This document shows positions 1 to 11,829 of a stretch of DNA of 64,000 bases, piece by piece. Source of the stretch: Callipepla californica brunnescens. Its lineage: Eukaryota; Chordata; Aves; Galliformes; Odontophoridae. The position numbers and the translations under genes were made by a program. Under the pieces are notes generated by a model. The model was given only the letters and a program-made list of their open reading frames with translations. It was not told the origin of the DNA and did not search any database. The stretch covers positions 95,944,530 to 96,008,529 of the forward strand of contig JALIRH010000001.1 of assembly GCA_023055505.1 (NCBI GenBank), read 5' to 3'. Positions within the stretch are counted from its first letter, which is position 1; each line of letters begins with the position of its first letter.

Positions 1-315
1 CTAAAGCCCCTGGAATTCAGCCCAGGAAGGATGGATGTTCCTCAAGAAGGAAGTTTTAAAGGCGCAGGAAAAGGCTGATATAAAATAAGCCAGTGAGGAA
101 GAAGACCAACAAGGATGAACAAGGAACTTTTGCTGAGGCTCCAGGAGAAATAGAGAGTCTACTTCATGTGGAAGAATGAACAGGAAACTCAAGAAGAATA
201 CAGAGACGTTGCTAGGTAATGTAGGGAGATAATTAGAAAGGCAAAAGCCCAGCAGGAGCTTGACGTGGCCACAGTACTAAAAGACAAACAAAAGTTTTTT
301 TACAAATATAGTAAA
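1..315 (+). mobile_element. CR1 LINE fragment, ORF2 endonuclease-RT linker (decayed)
   Basis: Translating the plus strand gives pieces that match the stretch of CR1 ORF2 between endonuclease and reverse transcriptase. A segment near 20-80 resembles the FKHHFLQAQ region. A segment near 195-310 reads EEYRDVAR, a stop, EIIRKAKAQ, then a DKQKFFYKY-like tail. Several stops and frame changes make it a pseudogene. The homology ends at a TA-rich microsatellite, so the RT domain and the CR1 3' end are missing here. The 5' side runs off the window. The identification rests on remembered CR1 protein motifs. Confidence 0.7.
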
Positions 316-340
316 ATATATATATATGTATATATTTATA
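315..340. repeat. (TA)n microsatellite
   Basis: Alternating TA with one TG interruption, directly abutting the truncated CR1 fragment. Confidence 0.85.
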
Positions 341-1310
341 GTTGTCTTAAAGATATAATAAACATGACATCTCCCTCATGAACCACAGTCTATTTTGCTA
401 AAAAGTTAACACTGACTATAATATTTTGCTGTGACAGTAATACACGTTTGCAGTGTCTGACCTGTCTTACTATTTAAAGACAAATATGTTAATATGCACT
501 TAGTAGCATTTTATCAACAGCTCTGAAGCACCAATACAGCATATCATAATATAACTTCCAGTGCTAAATTGTTCTTTAATACATTTTAGCTATGCCTATT
601 GATGTCAATGGAAAAAAAACAAACGCAAGTGACTGAGTAAAAATTTTGGTCTTAGAAGATACAAGAGTATAATTGAGCTTTTGCTGCTTCAATTGCTCTG
701 TGGTATTTTTATTTTCCCTCACTTCATTAACTCATCAGATTTTCTACATTGAATGCAGAAAAGTTGCTTGCAGACTAATGAACAAGCCCTGCCAAGTATA
801 AACTTACAGAAGAGTTATTCATTTAACTGGTTCATATTCATAAGGAAACCATGTCTCTGTTCTTCTTAGCAGTCACATATTCATACTTTAATACACTATT
901 CATCAGTGTTTATTTGAAACAGGCCTTCCCATTTTTATCGTCATGCTTTGCACAATACTTAGTACATAATTCCAGTCTCTTAATCACAGAATTCTTATAA
1001 CATGAAGGCAGATAATCAAGATCATCAACTCTAGGGACAATGAGGTACCAGTGGAACCAGACTCTGAACTCATATAATAGCACTATCTATGATTACATGT
1101 GCCAATTAGAAGTTATTATAATGCATCTCCAGAATGTGGGAAGCAATTTGGGAAGACCAAAGGTGATTTTGGTACATGGAGATTTTGCCATATTTTTCAT
1201 CAGCATTTATAGAAACAGACTAAAACAAATAGTTTGAAAAATATTTTGTCTCTGTCAATGTGGGCTTTTATCTATGCTTTTCTATGCATAATTTTACAGA
1301 TCTTAAAGAA

Positions 1311-1368
1311 TCTAATAATCTAGCATCTAATTATCTAATTATCTAATAATCTAAGCATCTAATAATGC
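1311..1368. repeat. Degenerate ATCTAAT-type tandem repeat
   Basis: Repeated variants of TCTAATAATC and ATCTAATT lie head to tail over about 58 bp. Confidence 0.75.
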
Positions 1369-1779
1369 TTTTTGTGGGTGAGAATCCATCATTTTTCATA
1401 GTCCTAAACCTAAAGAAGTCTGTATCTAAATGCTAAGTCATGGACTGAAACAATGATTGAGTTACCAGGTGGGAAGGCACGTTTCCAGACCTCATGTAAG
1501 CATTAGCAGGGGAGGTGAGGGTATTTCTTGGTAGATATCTCTACCTGAGGCCTCCTGAAAGCTAGCAGTCCTTTTTTTCCGTTTCTGCACTGGTGGCTGC
1601 TGCATTTGGGTTTGTTCTTATTTGCTATAGCCAGACTGTTACCCTGCTGTTACCGTGGTACTTTCTATTCTGTTATAGCATTACAAAGTCCCATAACTAC
1701 CTCAAACCTAAATATAGTTTTAACTTTAGAAACTTTTTTCAGGCACTGCTGCTGTACAGAATTAAAGAGCAATTTTTCT

Positions 1780-1854
1780 GTCTATCTATCTATCTGTTCA
1801 CACACACACATATATCTGTATACATATATATATATATATATTTTTTTTTTTTTT
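1780..1854. repeat. Compound microsatellite (TCTA)n-(CA)n-(TA)n-(T)n
   Basis: A run of TCTA units, then CACACA, then TATATA, then fourteen T in succession. Confidence 0.9.
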
Positions 1855-2596
1855 GTAAGCCAACATGTTTATTTATGCAGCCCAGAACTCCATTTGGTTT
1901 TCTTTCATCATCTTTTATGGAGTTGTTTCTGAACTTCTCATCTCAAAATTGAAACCAAAGTTTAACCGGACTGCACCAAATAATTGTTCTTGCCATCTGT
2001 GCCCTGACTAAATGCTCTCTAGGACAGGTATTTGCTCTTTTTGCTTGTACTTAATAGCTCTATGTACTTAGCATGCAGAAAATGACCTCATCAAAAGAGG
2101 CCTGACATTCCAGTGAGGCTTTTGCAAGGCTTTCAAAACATAAGCATATGTTTTCCTGATATGTATTTTGTGCCAGAAGGGGTGTAATGAGTCATCACCT
2201 CAGCCGTGTTTAATACCCCAATTAATCTAAAGCCTCTTTCAAACCTTTTTGCTGCTAGTAAACTTGTTACAAATAAAATATTTATCTGATCAACATTGCT
2301 ATAATATGCTTCTTAGCCAGCAATGTGGGTGTGTTTCTCCTAATTGATAACCCTAAGAATGTTTATGGTGCTTAATGACTGACCAGTGAAAAGTTCTACA
2401 CATCACTTTCTATCTTGTCATTAGTTCAGGGCAGCAACAACTGTGCAATAATTAAATGCCACCTTTAAAGTGCTAAAAATTCTATATATACTGATGATGA
2501 CTTGAAATCAGAGGAAGATTTTCTCCTGAATTCAGCAGATTGTACCTTGTGCTCCATCAGAAGAGTTGTGGCCACTGGGGACAGAGAGGTGATTTT

Positions 2597-3842
2597 CACA
2601 GAATCACAGAATTGTAGGGGCTGGAAGGGACTTCAAGAGATCATTGAGTCCAACCCCCCTGCCAAAGCAGCTCCCTAGCCCAGGTTGCACAGGTAGGCAT
2701 CCAGGCGGGTCTGGAACATCTCCAGAGATGGAGACTCCACCACCTCTCTGGGCAGCCTGTGCCAGTGCTCTGTCACTCTTACTATGAAGTTCTTACACAC
2801 ATATATGTGGAACTTCTGGTGCTTCAGTTTGTGGCCATTTCCCCTCATCCTATCACCACACACTGCTGAGAAGAGTCTGGCCTCGTCCCTTTGCCTCCAG
2901 CTCCATAGATAGTTATAGACATGGATCAGATCCCATCTGAGTCTTCTTTTTTCAAAGCTGAGCAGACCCAGGTCTCTCAGCGTTTCCTCATAAGAGCTGT
3001 GTTCCACACCCTTTATCATCTTTGTAGCCCTCTGCTGGACTCGTTCAAGGAGATCCCTGTCTCTATTGTACTGTGGAGCCCAGAACTGGACGCAATACTC
3101 CAGGTGGGGCCTCCCCAGGGCAGAGTAGATGGGGAGAATCACCTCCCTTGACCTGCTGGCCACACTCTTTTCAGTGCACTTTAGTATGCATTGGCCTTCT
3201 TGGGCACACTGCTGGCTCATGGCCAACCTGTCATCCGTCAGGACACGCAGGTCTCTCTCTGCAGAACTTCTCATGCAGGTAATCCCCCAGTCTATACCGG
3301 TGTATGTGGTTATTCCTCCCTAGGTGCATGACTACACTTGTTCTTGATAAACCTAATCTGGTTCTTTTCTGCCCGACTCTCCAGCCTGTCCAGATCTCAC
3401 TGAATGGTAGCACAGCTTCTGGTATGTCAGCCATTTTTCCCAACTTTGTCTCATTAGCACACTTACTGAGGGTGGACTCTATCCCCTCATCAAGATCACT
3501 GATGAAGACATTGAACAAGACCAAACTGAGCCCTGAGGAACACCGCTAAGTACAGGCCTCCAACTGGACTCTGCTGCTGATCACAACCCTCTGAGCTCAG
3601 CCAGTTCTCAACCCACCTCACTGTCCTCTCATCTATTCCACACTTCCTTAGCTTTGTTATAAGGATGCTGTGGGAGACAGTGTCAAATGCCTTGCTGAAA
3701 TCAAGGTAGACTACATCCACTCTCTCCCCCAACCACCCAGCCAGTGACAACATCATAGAAGGCCACCAGGTTGGTCAAATATGACCTCTTCCTGGTGAAC
3801 CCATCTTGACTACTCCTGATACCCTTTTTCTCTTCCAGTTGC
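2597..3842 (-). mobile_element. CR1 LINE copy A, antisense, 5'-truncated
   Basis: Read on the minus strand, this is a CR1 element with its 3' end at 2597 (plus-strand CACAGAATCACAGAATTG, the reverse of the ATTCTGTG-type tail). Minus-strand frames give RT motif A (YLDFSKAFDTVSH, in 3496-3756), then the [14 protein letters not shown] stretch, then the C-terminal part (MSQQCAQEGQ, PHLEYCVQFWAP, ELLERVQQRATKMI, in 2675-3274). The frame shifts between these pieces. The catalytic FADD is replaced by CANE (codons at 3450-3461). The 5' boundary is placed where sense CR1 homology (copy B) begins, with an uncertainty of about 10 bp. Confidence 0.95.
2675..3756 (-). pseudogene. CR1 ORF2 reverse transcriptase remnant (copy A)
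   Basis: This is the RT-coding part of CR1 copy A in at least three frame-shifted pieces. 3496-3756 covers motif A and the KLRKCGIDERTVRWVENWL helix region. 3231-3524 covers the palm region, with the active site changed to CANE, and the MHLGRNNHIHRYRLGDY segment. 2675-3274 covers the thumb and C-terminus and ends in the ESPSLEMFQTRLDAYL motif. RT of non-LTR retrotransposons copies element RNA at a nicked target; this copy cannot, because of the frameshifts and lost aspartates. The N-terminal RT fingers and the endonuclease are absent. Confidence 0.9.
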
Positions 3843-4394
3843 CTGGAGATTTTCCCTCTCTACTCTGCCCTCCTGAAGCCCCATCTGAAGTACTGTGTCC
3901 TGGTCTGGGACCCCCAGTACAGGAAAGATGTGGAGAGGGTTCAGAGGATGGCAACGAAGATGATCAGAGGTCTGTAGCACCTCCTCTGTGAAGACCGGCT
4001 GAGGGAGCTGGGCTTGTTCAGCCTGAGGAAGAGAAGGCCACGAGGAGACCGCATTGCAATCTTCCAGTATTTAAAAGGGTATTATAAACAGTAGGGGAAT
4101 CAACTTTTTACAAAGGTAGATAGCTATAGGAAAAGGGGGAAGGGTTTTAAGCTCAAGGAGTAAAGGTTTATATTGAATGTCAGGGGGAAGTTCTTCACAG
4201 GGAAAGTGGTGAGATGCTGGAACAGGTTGCCCAGAGAAGTATGTTCTGTCCCTGGGTGTGTTCAAGACCAGGTTGGATGAAGCTCTGGGCAACCTAATCT
4301 AGTACCAGATCTAGAGGTTGTGGCCCTGCCTGAGGCAGGGGGTTTGGGACTTGATCATCCTTGGGGTCCTTTCCAACCGAAGCCATTCTATGAC
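3843..4394 (+). mobile_element. CR1 LINE copy B, sense, 3' end fragment
   Basis: The plus-strand sequence matches the C-terminal RT coding region ([31 protein letters not shown]) and continues through the CR1 3' UTR to CTTTCCAACCGAAGCCATTCTATGAC. It is strongly 5'-truncated, as is usual for CR1. Its 5' end meets the 5' end of copy A, so the two elements stand head to head. Both carry their own 3' end, so they are two insertions and not one inverted element. Confidence 0.95.
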
Positions 4395-5005
4395 ACAGCA
4401 GTCTTACAATGAAGGGTGAAGTTTTTCAGTTAGAAGAAATCATTTCTTCACTTCCAAACACTAAATTTGTAGTCCAGCTGCTTGTAACATCTGTCTGAAA
4501 GTTGATTTCCATACCCTGCTTGAGCTGGAACCATGCATTTGTTCAGTGTGGGCTAGCTGGTAACAAGTATTTAAGTTTAACTTTGCTATTGGAGCTCAGC
4601 ATGTAATAAATCAGATTTCAACTGCTTGAATGCTTTTTTTTTTTCGTAAACTAGGGTGAAAAAGAGAAATTCAAATAATTCAATGGCTGAATGTTCACTG
4701 AAAAATAAATATGTGTGCCATAGCAATGAGTTTGCATTATGCTCTTTTTTAGCCCTCTGCTTTCTGTCCCTTATCATCTGGGGCATTGGTAAGTTTTAAA
4801 CTCTTGTTTGGGCAGTACATTGTCATATGGTTGTTTTACAAGATATACAACGTAAAATGAAATCTTTGAGATCAGTTTTTCCCTAGAAATTTTCATGATC
4901 AAGTATTCTATTTGTGTATTTTGTTCTCTCTATTACCTTCAGGCATGTATAAGGAATTAAAACTGGTAAGCTTTGCTCAGCCCTTCCACATAATATAAGG
5001 AACAG
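4395..5005. other. Unique sequence, no gene seen
   Basis: AT-rich spacer between CR1 copies. Only short frames without recognisable domains occur. Confidence 0.6.
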
Positions 5006-5490
5006 ATCATAGAATGGCTTGGGTTGGAAAGGACCTCAAAGATCATCCAGTTTCAGCTCCTCTGCCATGGTCAAGGTTTGCCAACAGCTAGATCAGCACT
5101 ACATAAGGCTGTCCAGAGTCCCATCCAACCTTGAACACTTCCACTAATGGAGCTTCTCTGAGCAGCCTATGCCAGTGGCTCATCGTCTTTTACCGTATTA
5201 GATGTCCCCCTGACATCTAACCTAAATCTCTCCCCATTTAGTTTAAGGCTATTTTCCTTTGTCTTATCTCTGCCTGCCTATGTAAAAAAATAAAAAATAA
5301 AAAAATAAAAAAAGTTTGTCTACCTCTTGTTTATAATATCCTTTTAAATACTGGCAGGCTGTAATGAGGTCTCCTTTTTCTTCTCTAGACTGAACAAGCC
5401 TGGCTCCCTCAGCCTGTTTTCATAGGATAGGTGCTCTAGCCCTCTCATCATCTTCGTGGCCCTCCTCTGGACCCTCTCCAAAAGCTCCTC
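5006..5490 (-). mobile_element. CR1 LINE copy C, antisense 3' end with A-rich expansion
   Basis: It starts at TCATAGAATGGCTTGGGTTGG, the reverse of the CR1 3' terminus, and continues through the antisense 3' UTR to the TCTTCGTGGCCCTCCTCTGG segment of the RT C-terminus. At 5284-5313 the usual short A stretch has grown into repeated (A)nT units of about 30 bp. Confidence 0.95.
5284..5313. repeat. A-rich (AnT) expansion inside CR1 copy C
   Basis: Five runs of four to seven A, separated by single T. Confidence 0.9.
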
Positions 5491-8214
5491 AGATAATATC
5501 AAGCTGTTAAGGAATTCCAAAAAACTTTCATGTGGTAGAGAAAAGCTATCAGCTTTTTTTCAATTCTTAGTTCTTGAAGCGTGCTCAAGCAGTGTAGTTA
5601 ATGCTCAGGAAGAAAACTAGAATTATTAACTTTTGACAGCTTGCACTCAACTGGCATCAGCACATCTGCCTCTTTTTTCAAGGGGGTTATGCAGAAGACT
5701 TGTCAGGGTTAGTTCAGGAAGCAAGGTGAAAAAAAAGCTGGAATGCAGCTGTCAGGCCATTGAACTTAACTGGCTAATATAAGATCAGTTTCTCTCTTCA
5801 GGCATGTATCTCATGCTCTTAGTTATGAGTGAGAGGGATGAGGAGAGCAACAGCAGACAGCAAATGACATGAGAATGAGACACAGGAGGTAAAGACCGAC
5901 CAAAAGAAGTTAAAGTAGGTAATTCAGACAAGTCAGTTTTGTCTGAAGCAGCAATGGCAAGAGAGACAAAACAAAAAGCAGGTCATACAAGACTCTCCAA
6001 CCTCCTTTAGAAAATCCAGCCAGAAAGTTGACTGTAGGCCCTACAACACAAAGCAACTCAACACAAAGAAATCTCCAGTGATGTATAGGAATTTACACCT
6101 GTTGGGCAATTGGCTTGACATTAGACGAAAGTTGTATTCTACCGCCAGCTTCCTATTGCACCATCAAGATACCAACCGACAGAGTTGTCTGAGTTCTTTT
6201 TTTTTTTTGCAAAGTAAAAAAAATCCTTACCCTATGCAGGACAGATCTTTCTCAGCTGTCTTTTCTTTCTCAAACTCCTTCTTTGAGTTTCAGCATGTTT
6301 TAAGGGTAAGCGTAAACAGACATTTAAACCAGTAACAGGTGTTCCCAGAGAGGCATGTTTTCCTTTCATTCCAGGAGGATGAAGTTTGTGACTGTCTGCA
6401 TTTCCTTCCCTTATATGACCAGGACCTTCCAGGCAGGGAAATAGTACAGAGCCCATGTCAGCCAGCAAAAGCAAAATTCACTAAGGGGATTCAAGATATC
6501 ATCATGGAGGTTTCTGCAGAGAATAATACTAAGGAAGGTCACAAAAAATATTGGTTTGACATCTGCAGCCTCCCCTGTGAGCAGGGCATGCTTTGTGTTC
6601 CAGAGGCAAGTGCAATCCAGAGAGAAATGTCTGACAGCCTCCTAAAACTTCCTGTTTTACTGTTCTGAACACCACTTCTACCCATCTGGTACCTGTGAGT
6701 TCAGGAGCAACACCAAGACTACAAGAGGTAGTTAGTACATGTGAAGCTAATTTTCCTTTCTCTGCGCTGAAACTAACCAAAAAGGGATGGTGGGAGGGCA
6801 CATAAGGAACAAGTGAGACAAATGATATGGATAAACATAGATTGAGTAAAAAAATGCAGCATGAACTATTGACACTTCTAAGGTTTTAATGACTACAGAT
6901 TTCACCTATGATCTGATATTAACCATTGATCTGTAAGTCCATATTTTCAACTGAAATAAAACAAAAAAAAAAAAAAGAAAAAAGTGTACATCTCAGGAAA
7001 TTTTCTCTTTTGCCATGTTCTTCTCTCTGCTGCCAATATTTTATATGAAAATTTCTGCTGAGAAATTTCCATTCTCTCTTCCTCAAAAGGGCTAATCCCA
7101 CCCCTTCTACCCTGCTGAAGATCTTGTCCATGTTCCATCCTCACCTCTGCTTCTGGTGGATTTTATCTGAGGCACTGGGTTTTTTGCTGAAACCACAGCC
7201 TCTGTGCAAACACCTTTAATTTTGAACTTCCCACCTTTCCTCAGTGCCTTAAAGATATTTTAGTAGCACAATAGCTATATTCCTTTGCAGGCAAGCTAAT
7301 TTTTCTCTCTTGGTTGGTCTGTGTACTTGGGGGAGTTCCTTTCAGAGGTCTTCTGCAAATGTGAGCTCAGCTACTAAGAATGGCTGGGCACTGCCCCAAG
7401 TTTTTGACACAGCACATGACCCTTCCAGAGAGAAGACCACTGGTCTGTGTCCCAGGTCACAGTTCTCTTGCTAGCACAAAGCATTTTTAAATAAGTTCTG
7501 CCAAAAACAAGTCCACTGGGACTGAATCCTGTCCTCTGGGCTACTTGACTACCTTGTGTGAACTTTAAATGCTAGGTTTTGAAAATAGACTTGGCAATTT
7601 ATTTTTTTTTTCCTAAAAGACAAACTGAACATCTCACTAAACATTTAACAGTATAAGTAGCTTTCAATGTCCCAGTTCAAATGGCTTCCAAAGGAAGAAA
7701 AAATGGAAGAGCAAAAAGAAATTGTGCATACCTTTATCCTGTGTGCAACTTGTATTGAAAGTGGTATCTTACTTGAGACAGAAGGGAAAAAATAAATGTA
7801 TTATGTCAGAGAATAGGGAAACTGGTCCTCTGCTTTGATTCAGACTAGATCCAAATGGCTCTAGAAGTTTCCAGGAACACTCTTGCTGGCGTTGACCTAA
7901 TGTGTTCAGTTTTTTGTGTATACAGTTCTCAAAATCTTACTCCTGTGGGGAAAGATCATGTTCTTGAGAGAATTACAATAATTCTTGTAATGAAAACAAA
8001 GAAAGTATTTTTGTTTATTTTTCCTAATGGCCCTGATCCAGCCAGGTTTTGCGTGCTGGTAACAGATGTTTCTTGTGAGTGACCCAACATCTGGCACAAA
8101 GATCTTGTGTTGCAATTGTTATAATGAAAACACAAAAGACTGTAGCATTAGACACCAAGATCTACATTTTTAAATGGGTCTCCTACTTTGAAGCCACGAA
8201 TGTGTACACTGGTC
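5491..8214. other. Unique sequence; one weak exon candidate
   Basis: No recognisable gene. A pyrimidine-rich stretch ending in CAG at 6372-6374 precedes an open frame to 6668, described separately. Poly-A and poly-T runs occur near 6198, 6960 and 7600. Confidence 0.55.
6375..6668 (+). other. Open frame after a strong splice-acceptor-like site
   Basis: TGTTTTCCTTTCATTCCAG precedes 6375. The frame that starts EDEVCDCLHF stays open for 97 codons to a stop at 6666-6668. The peptide is hydrophilic and cysteine-containing. I do not recognise a family. It could be a terminal exon or chance. Confidence 0.15.
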
Positions 8215-8281
8215 TTAGTCCAAATCCTTTGGAAGTCAGCAGAAACTTTCATTGATTTCAATGGTTTGGGGTCAGGCCTTT
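8215..8281. repeat. Old palindromic sauropsid-type interspersed repeat
   Basis: It contains CCAAATCCTTTGGAAGTCAG, then a CATTGATTTCAATGG core, then GGGTCAGGCC. This resembles the diverged palindromic repeats with a CATTGA/TCAATG core that are frequent in turtle, crocodile and bird genomes. The family name is not certain. Confidence 0.5.
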
Positions 8282-8910
8282 TAAGAACCGCTGGATCTGT
8301 ATGTACGAAGACAAAAAGAAAACTGCTGACCTGTGTATGATTTTTGTTGTTATTGGTGGGTTTTTTTTAATAATAAAAACAGTGATTTTTTTTCATGTAC
8401 AACTTGTAGCTACTTGGCTTCCATGGTGGGTAGTATGTATTCACAAGTCTTTCTGTTTCAAAATCTATCTATAAAACAGTGCAAATCACAGACTCTTCTA
8501 GATAGATTGTCTCATTAGATGATAAAAACAAAATTTATGTGAGCAAAAGCAATACAGATCAAGACAAATTTTAGTCTTTTCAGTACTGCTAGAAATTAGA
8601 GAATTTCCTAATCTTTCCTCAGATTAATCTTTCTCCTGAAGAAGTGATTCTTAATGATCCTCTTCATAAACCAAGAATCTTTTAATAAAGACGGTGGAGT
8701 GAAGTCAGTTAGGAGGAAGGATGCCTCATAACTTTGAGGAAAAATAATAGTGATTTCTCTCTTTTTTTTTTCTTTGAAGACAAATGTTATTCTCACACAA
8801 AGAGGACCAAACCATTATTTCCATGTATTTATGGGTTAACTGATAAATGTGGATGTTATCTCCCAAAATGTAGTTACTTTGTGTAATTTCTCTTGTAAAA
8901 GAACAAAAAC

Positions 8911-9163
8911 ATGGAAGAGGGAGAGAGTGAGGGAGGAATGACAGAACTAGGAAAGGGAGGAAGGGAGGAGTGCCTGATTTAAAGTTTGACAACCCTGACT
9001 ATGGCAGGGGGCTGAAGCTAGATGAGGTGCCAACACAAGGTGTTCTGTGATTCTATGAGGGAGGTAGGAAGGAAGCAAGGAAAGGAGAGAAAAGAAAAAA
9101 AAAAAAAAAGAATGATGGAAATGAAGAAAGAATGGGAAAAAAAATGGAAGAAAAAGAAAAGGT
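8911..9163. repeat. GA-rich low-complexity tract
   Basis: Purine-rich plus strand at 8911-8972 and 9061-9163 (GGAAG, GAGA and a long A run), interrupted by a small CR1 tail. Confidence 0.8.
8990..9058 (+). mobile_element. CR1 LINE copy D, very short sense 3' end
   Basis: ACCCTGACTATGGCAGGGGG, then TGAAGCTAGATGA, then GTTCTGTGATTCTATGAG match the last part of the CR1 3' UTR. Only about 70 bp remain, embedded in GA-rich sequence. Confidence 0.8.
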
Positions 9164-11829
9164 AGTTTGACTAACAGCCAGGCCATGATTCACCTTATAA
9201 ACAGTTTGGTATTAAAATCCTCAACAATATTAACATTCTAACTAACTAAATTCACTCTGATTCCATTAAAAGTATCACTAAAGCAAATATAATTGAAATG
9301 CATTAACTCCGTGTCCAGAGTTAATAAAATAATTGCCTAATGCTCCTATACAATTCCATCCCTTAAGTATGTTTTTTTGCTTTCTTTATCTTTCAGAAGT
9401 TTTAATAAAAAGTCTCATAGGCACAAACAGTGCACTTCCTTACCTAATACAAACACAAAAGACTTTTTGCTTTGGAAACAAATGTAGGGAACAGCTGTGC
9501 TGATGAGCTACTCAGAGCTCCTATTCACTCTGCAGCTGCTTCTCTCTGTCCTCAGAAGACTTCTAGATTGATTGACAGAAGGAGAGAGAACCATGCAGAA
9601 GACCAAATACCAGTTACATTCTTAAATCAGAGCTGTCTCAAATCTATGAAAATTACAGTTCTTATTTTTAGCTACTGATATGACAGCCATTCAGTCACAA
9701 ATCTGAGACTTCTGCCAAGAAGGTGCAAATCTCTCTCCCAGAATGTTAAACCACTTAAAATTTGTCCAGGTTCAAGCCAGTAAGTTTACAAGTTTATGGT
9801 GTTTGCCATCAATCTGAGCAAACATGGTTAAAGAAGGAAAGAAGATTGCTTTACACCAAAAGATTTTAGCAGGAATGAGCTGCAACAATTAGCAATTTTT
9901 AGCAAACTGTTTTGTTTCCTTGCAACAGTTCCTGATACAGCAGTTCTACTTGAAAGCTTAGCCTGGCAGAGAGGAATATATGAAATGCATGTTCTGAGTG
10001 CTAGCAAAACTATCATTTTGAGCTGTTGCAGTCTGAAAGGCACAATGCAGATTCCAGGTGTGATAAGATTATGTGTCTCATCATTGCATTCTCTATTGAT
10101 TTTGTAAGTGCAGGACACATCAGTCTACAAGATTCAGCAGTGATCTCTGGATCTCCTTCTCGTATCAGCTCAGTAAATTGCATACAGTAAATAGACTTAG
10201 TTTGCAATAGGAAACTAGAATGTGCAGATATTTATATCACTCAGGCTGGATCCTAGGTAGTGTTTATAACTTTGCAATAGCAGAGAATGTAGACAGGCTT
10301 TTGACTGATCTGCTAGGTCCTTTGCATATATCTAGTGCAAAGTGAATTGTGTTGTTTCTCCCAGAGCTTAGGGTTCAAAATGCCATTTCTAGAAAACTAA
10401 ACAGTTTTCTGAATTGCTTCCTTGAATTGCTTCCTTATTCTTTTCCGTGACTTCTTTTCTAGAAAGGAAAAGCAGATATTTGTTTGCACTAGCAGCAGTA
10501 GACTTACAACTCCACCCTGAAAATTGGTAGGATGTTGATTATTATACAAGTTGGCAAATGAACAGGAAGTACAGCGGGTACTTGGAAATTTGAGGCTGTA
10601 ATCTAAATTAGAAAGAGGAGAACTGGGAGCACTTCAGAGCTTAGAGTTCATTGGTCTGCACAATGTCCTGCCTCCAAACCAGAGCAAGTCTTCTCCCTCT
10701 CATCTATTTCCTATAGGATGTTTTCCCAAGAGGCTGTCTGGATGGCAGCCATTGCATGCTTCAGCCAGAGTTCTGTTTCAGGGCATACTGTGGTGCACAC
10801 CTGCAGCTCAGTTCAGGTGCAGTCAAAAATGATGTTCTGGCTATGTTTCAGCTCTGGGCTGATAGGTATCTGTTTGACCACCCATGCAGGGATCCTGTCA
10901 CCAGTGTCTTACCTCAGCATTGGCACATGCAGCCTTTCAGTACTGCCTGTGGGATGCAGACAGTGTTTACCTCTGTCACCTGTTTCAATTTCACTGTCCT
11001 ACATCTGAAAGAATTCAACAGTTCTTTCTTTCAACTTGACTAAAAGATCCCTTTATTTGTTGACTTAAAATAATACTTTCTCCTGATTTGAATCTCTTTT
11101 GCATGAATTAGTTTTATTTGTTTGAATGTTGATGGCAGTGTTTTATTAGTACCTTAAGGGAGGGCAAGCTGCCAATGAACATTAAACATGTTGTGGTACA
11201 GTCTTTGCAAAAATAGCCATCATCTGATGCTACTGTAGTACTCAGGCCTGGATTTTTAGACTTTCAGTGCTTTAGACAAGAACTTTTTTATTTTATTTTA
11301 TTTTATTTTAATTTATTTTTCTGACCACACACCCCGATAAAGCTTGTAGATATATGCATAAAGATGTGTGTGTGAATATATCGATATGTGATTGTTTGCA
11401 AGTGCTATGTATGCACATACAAACAAACATGTACACACAGATATTTATAAAATTTATACCACATTTATAGGTATCTGAGACAACTGAGTTATGCACTTTT
11501 TCCCATTCCATCATGCATTACTTTTTGCTTTGAATTCATAACTACATGAGGACAGATTTTTAAAAGTAAACACACATCTAAGTGGCCTGAGATACATTTT
11601 CTTTAAATGTGACCATCAGACATATTGGTCTTTCTTCCCCAAAGACAGAACACTCTGTTTGAAAATCTGGGTCTAATATGCAGATATTCACTTCTGTCTA
11701 TATTTCATTAGATAAGAATTCGGTTAAGAAAAAGATGATGATTTTCCAGCCCTATTGAACTAGATGCATTAGTTTTTTTTCTGCTATAAAGAGTATATTC
11801 AGAATTTCAAAAGGGATGTAAAGGACAGA
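9164..11829. other. Unique sequence, no gene seen
   Basis: Mostly AT-rich. A slightly more GC-rich block at about 10620-11040 has two overlapping plus-strand frames (10718-11008 and 10756-11043) without a known domain. A small tandem duplication of TGAATTGCTTCCT lies near 10411-10436. Confidence 0.55.
11284..11320. repeat. (TTTTA)n microsatellite
   Basis: Four to five TTTTA units followed by related A/T pentamers. Confidence 0.9.

Larger units (their letters stand above)
341..2596. other. Unique AT-rich sequence, no gene seen
   Basis: No convincing coding frame. The segment contains a degenerate ATCTAAT-type tandem run (1311-1368), a compound microsatellite (1780-1854) and an even-complexity block (about 2085-2400) that looks like conserved non-coding DNA. 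Short open frames at 1040-1237 and 1593-1952 run through simple repeats or lack any recognisable domain. Confidence 0.6.

Noticed and set aside
1593..1952. 119- and 108-codon overlapping plus-strand frames
   Set aside because: Their C-terminal halves translate the compound microsatellite at 1780-1854, and no domain is recognisable.
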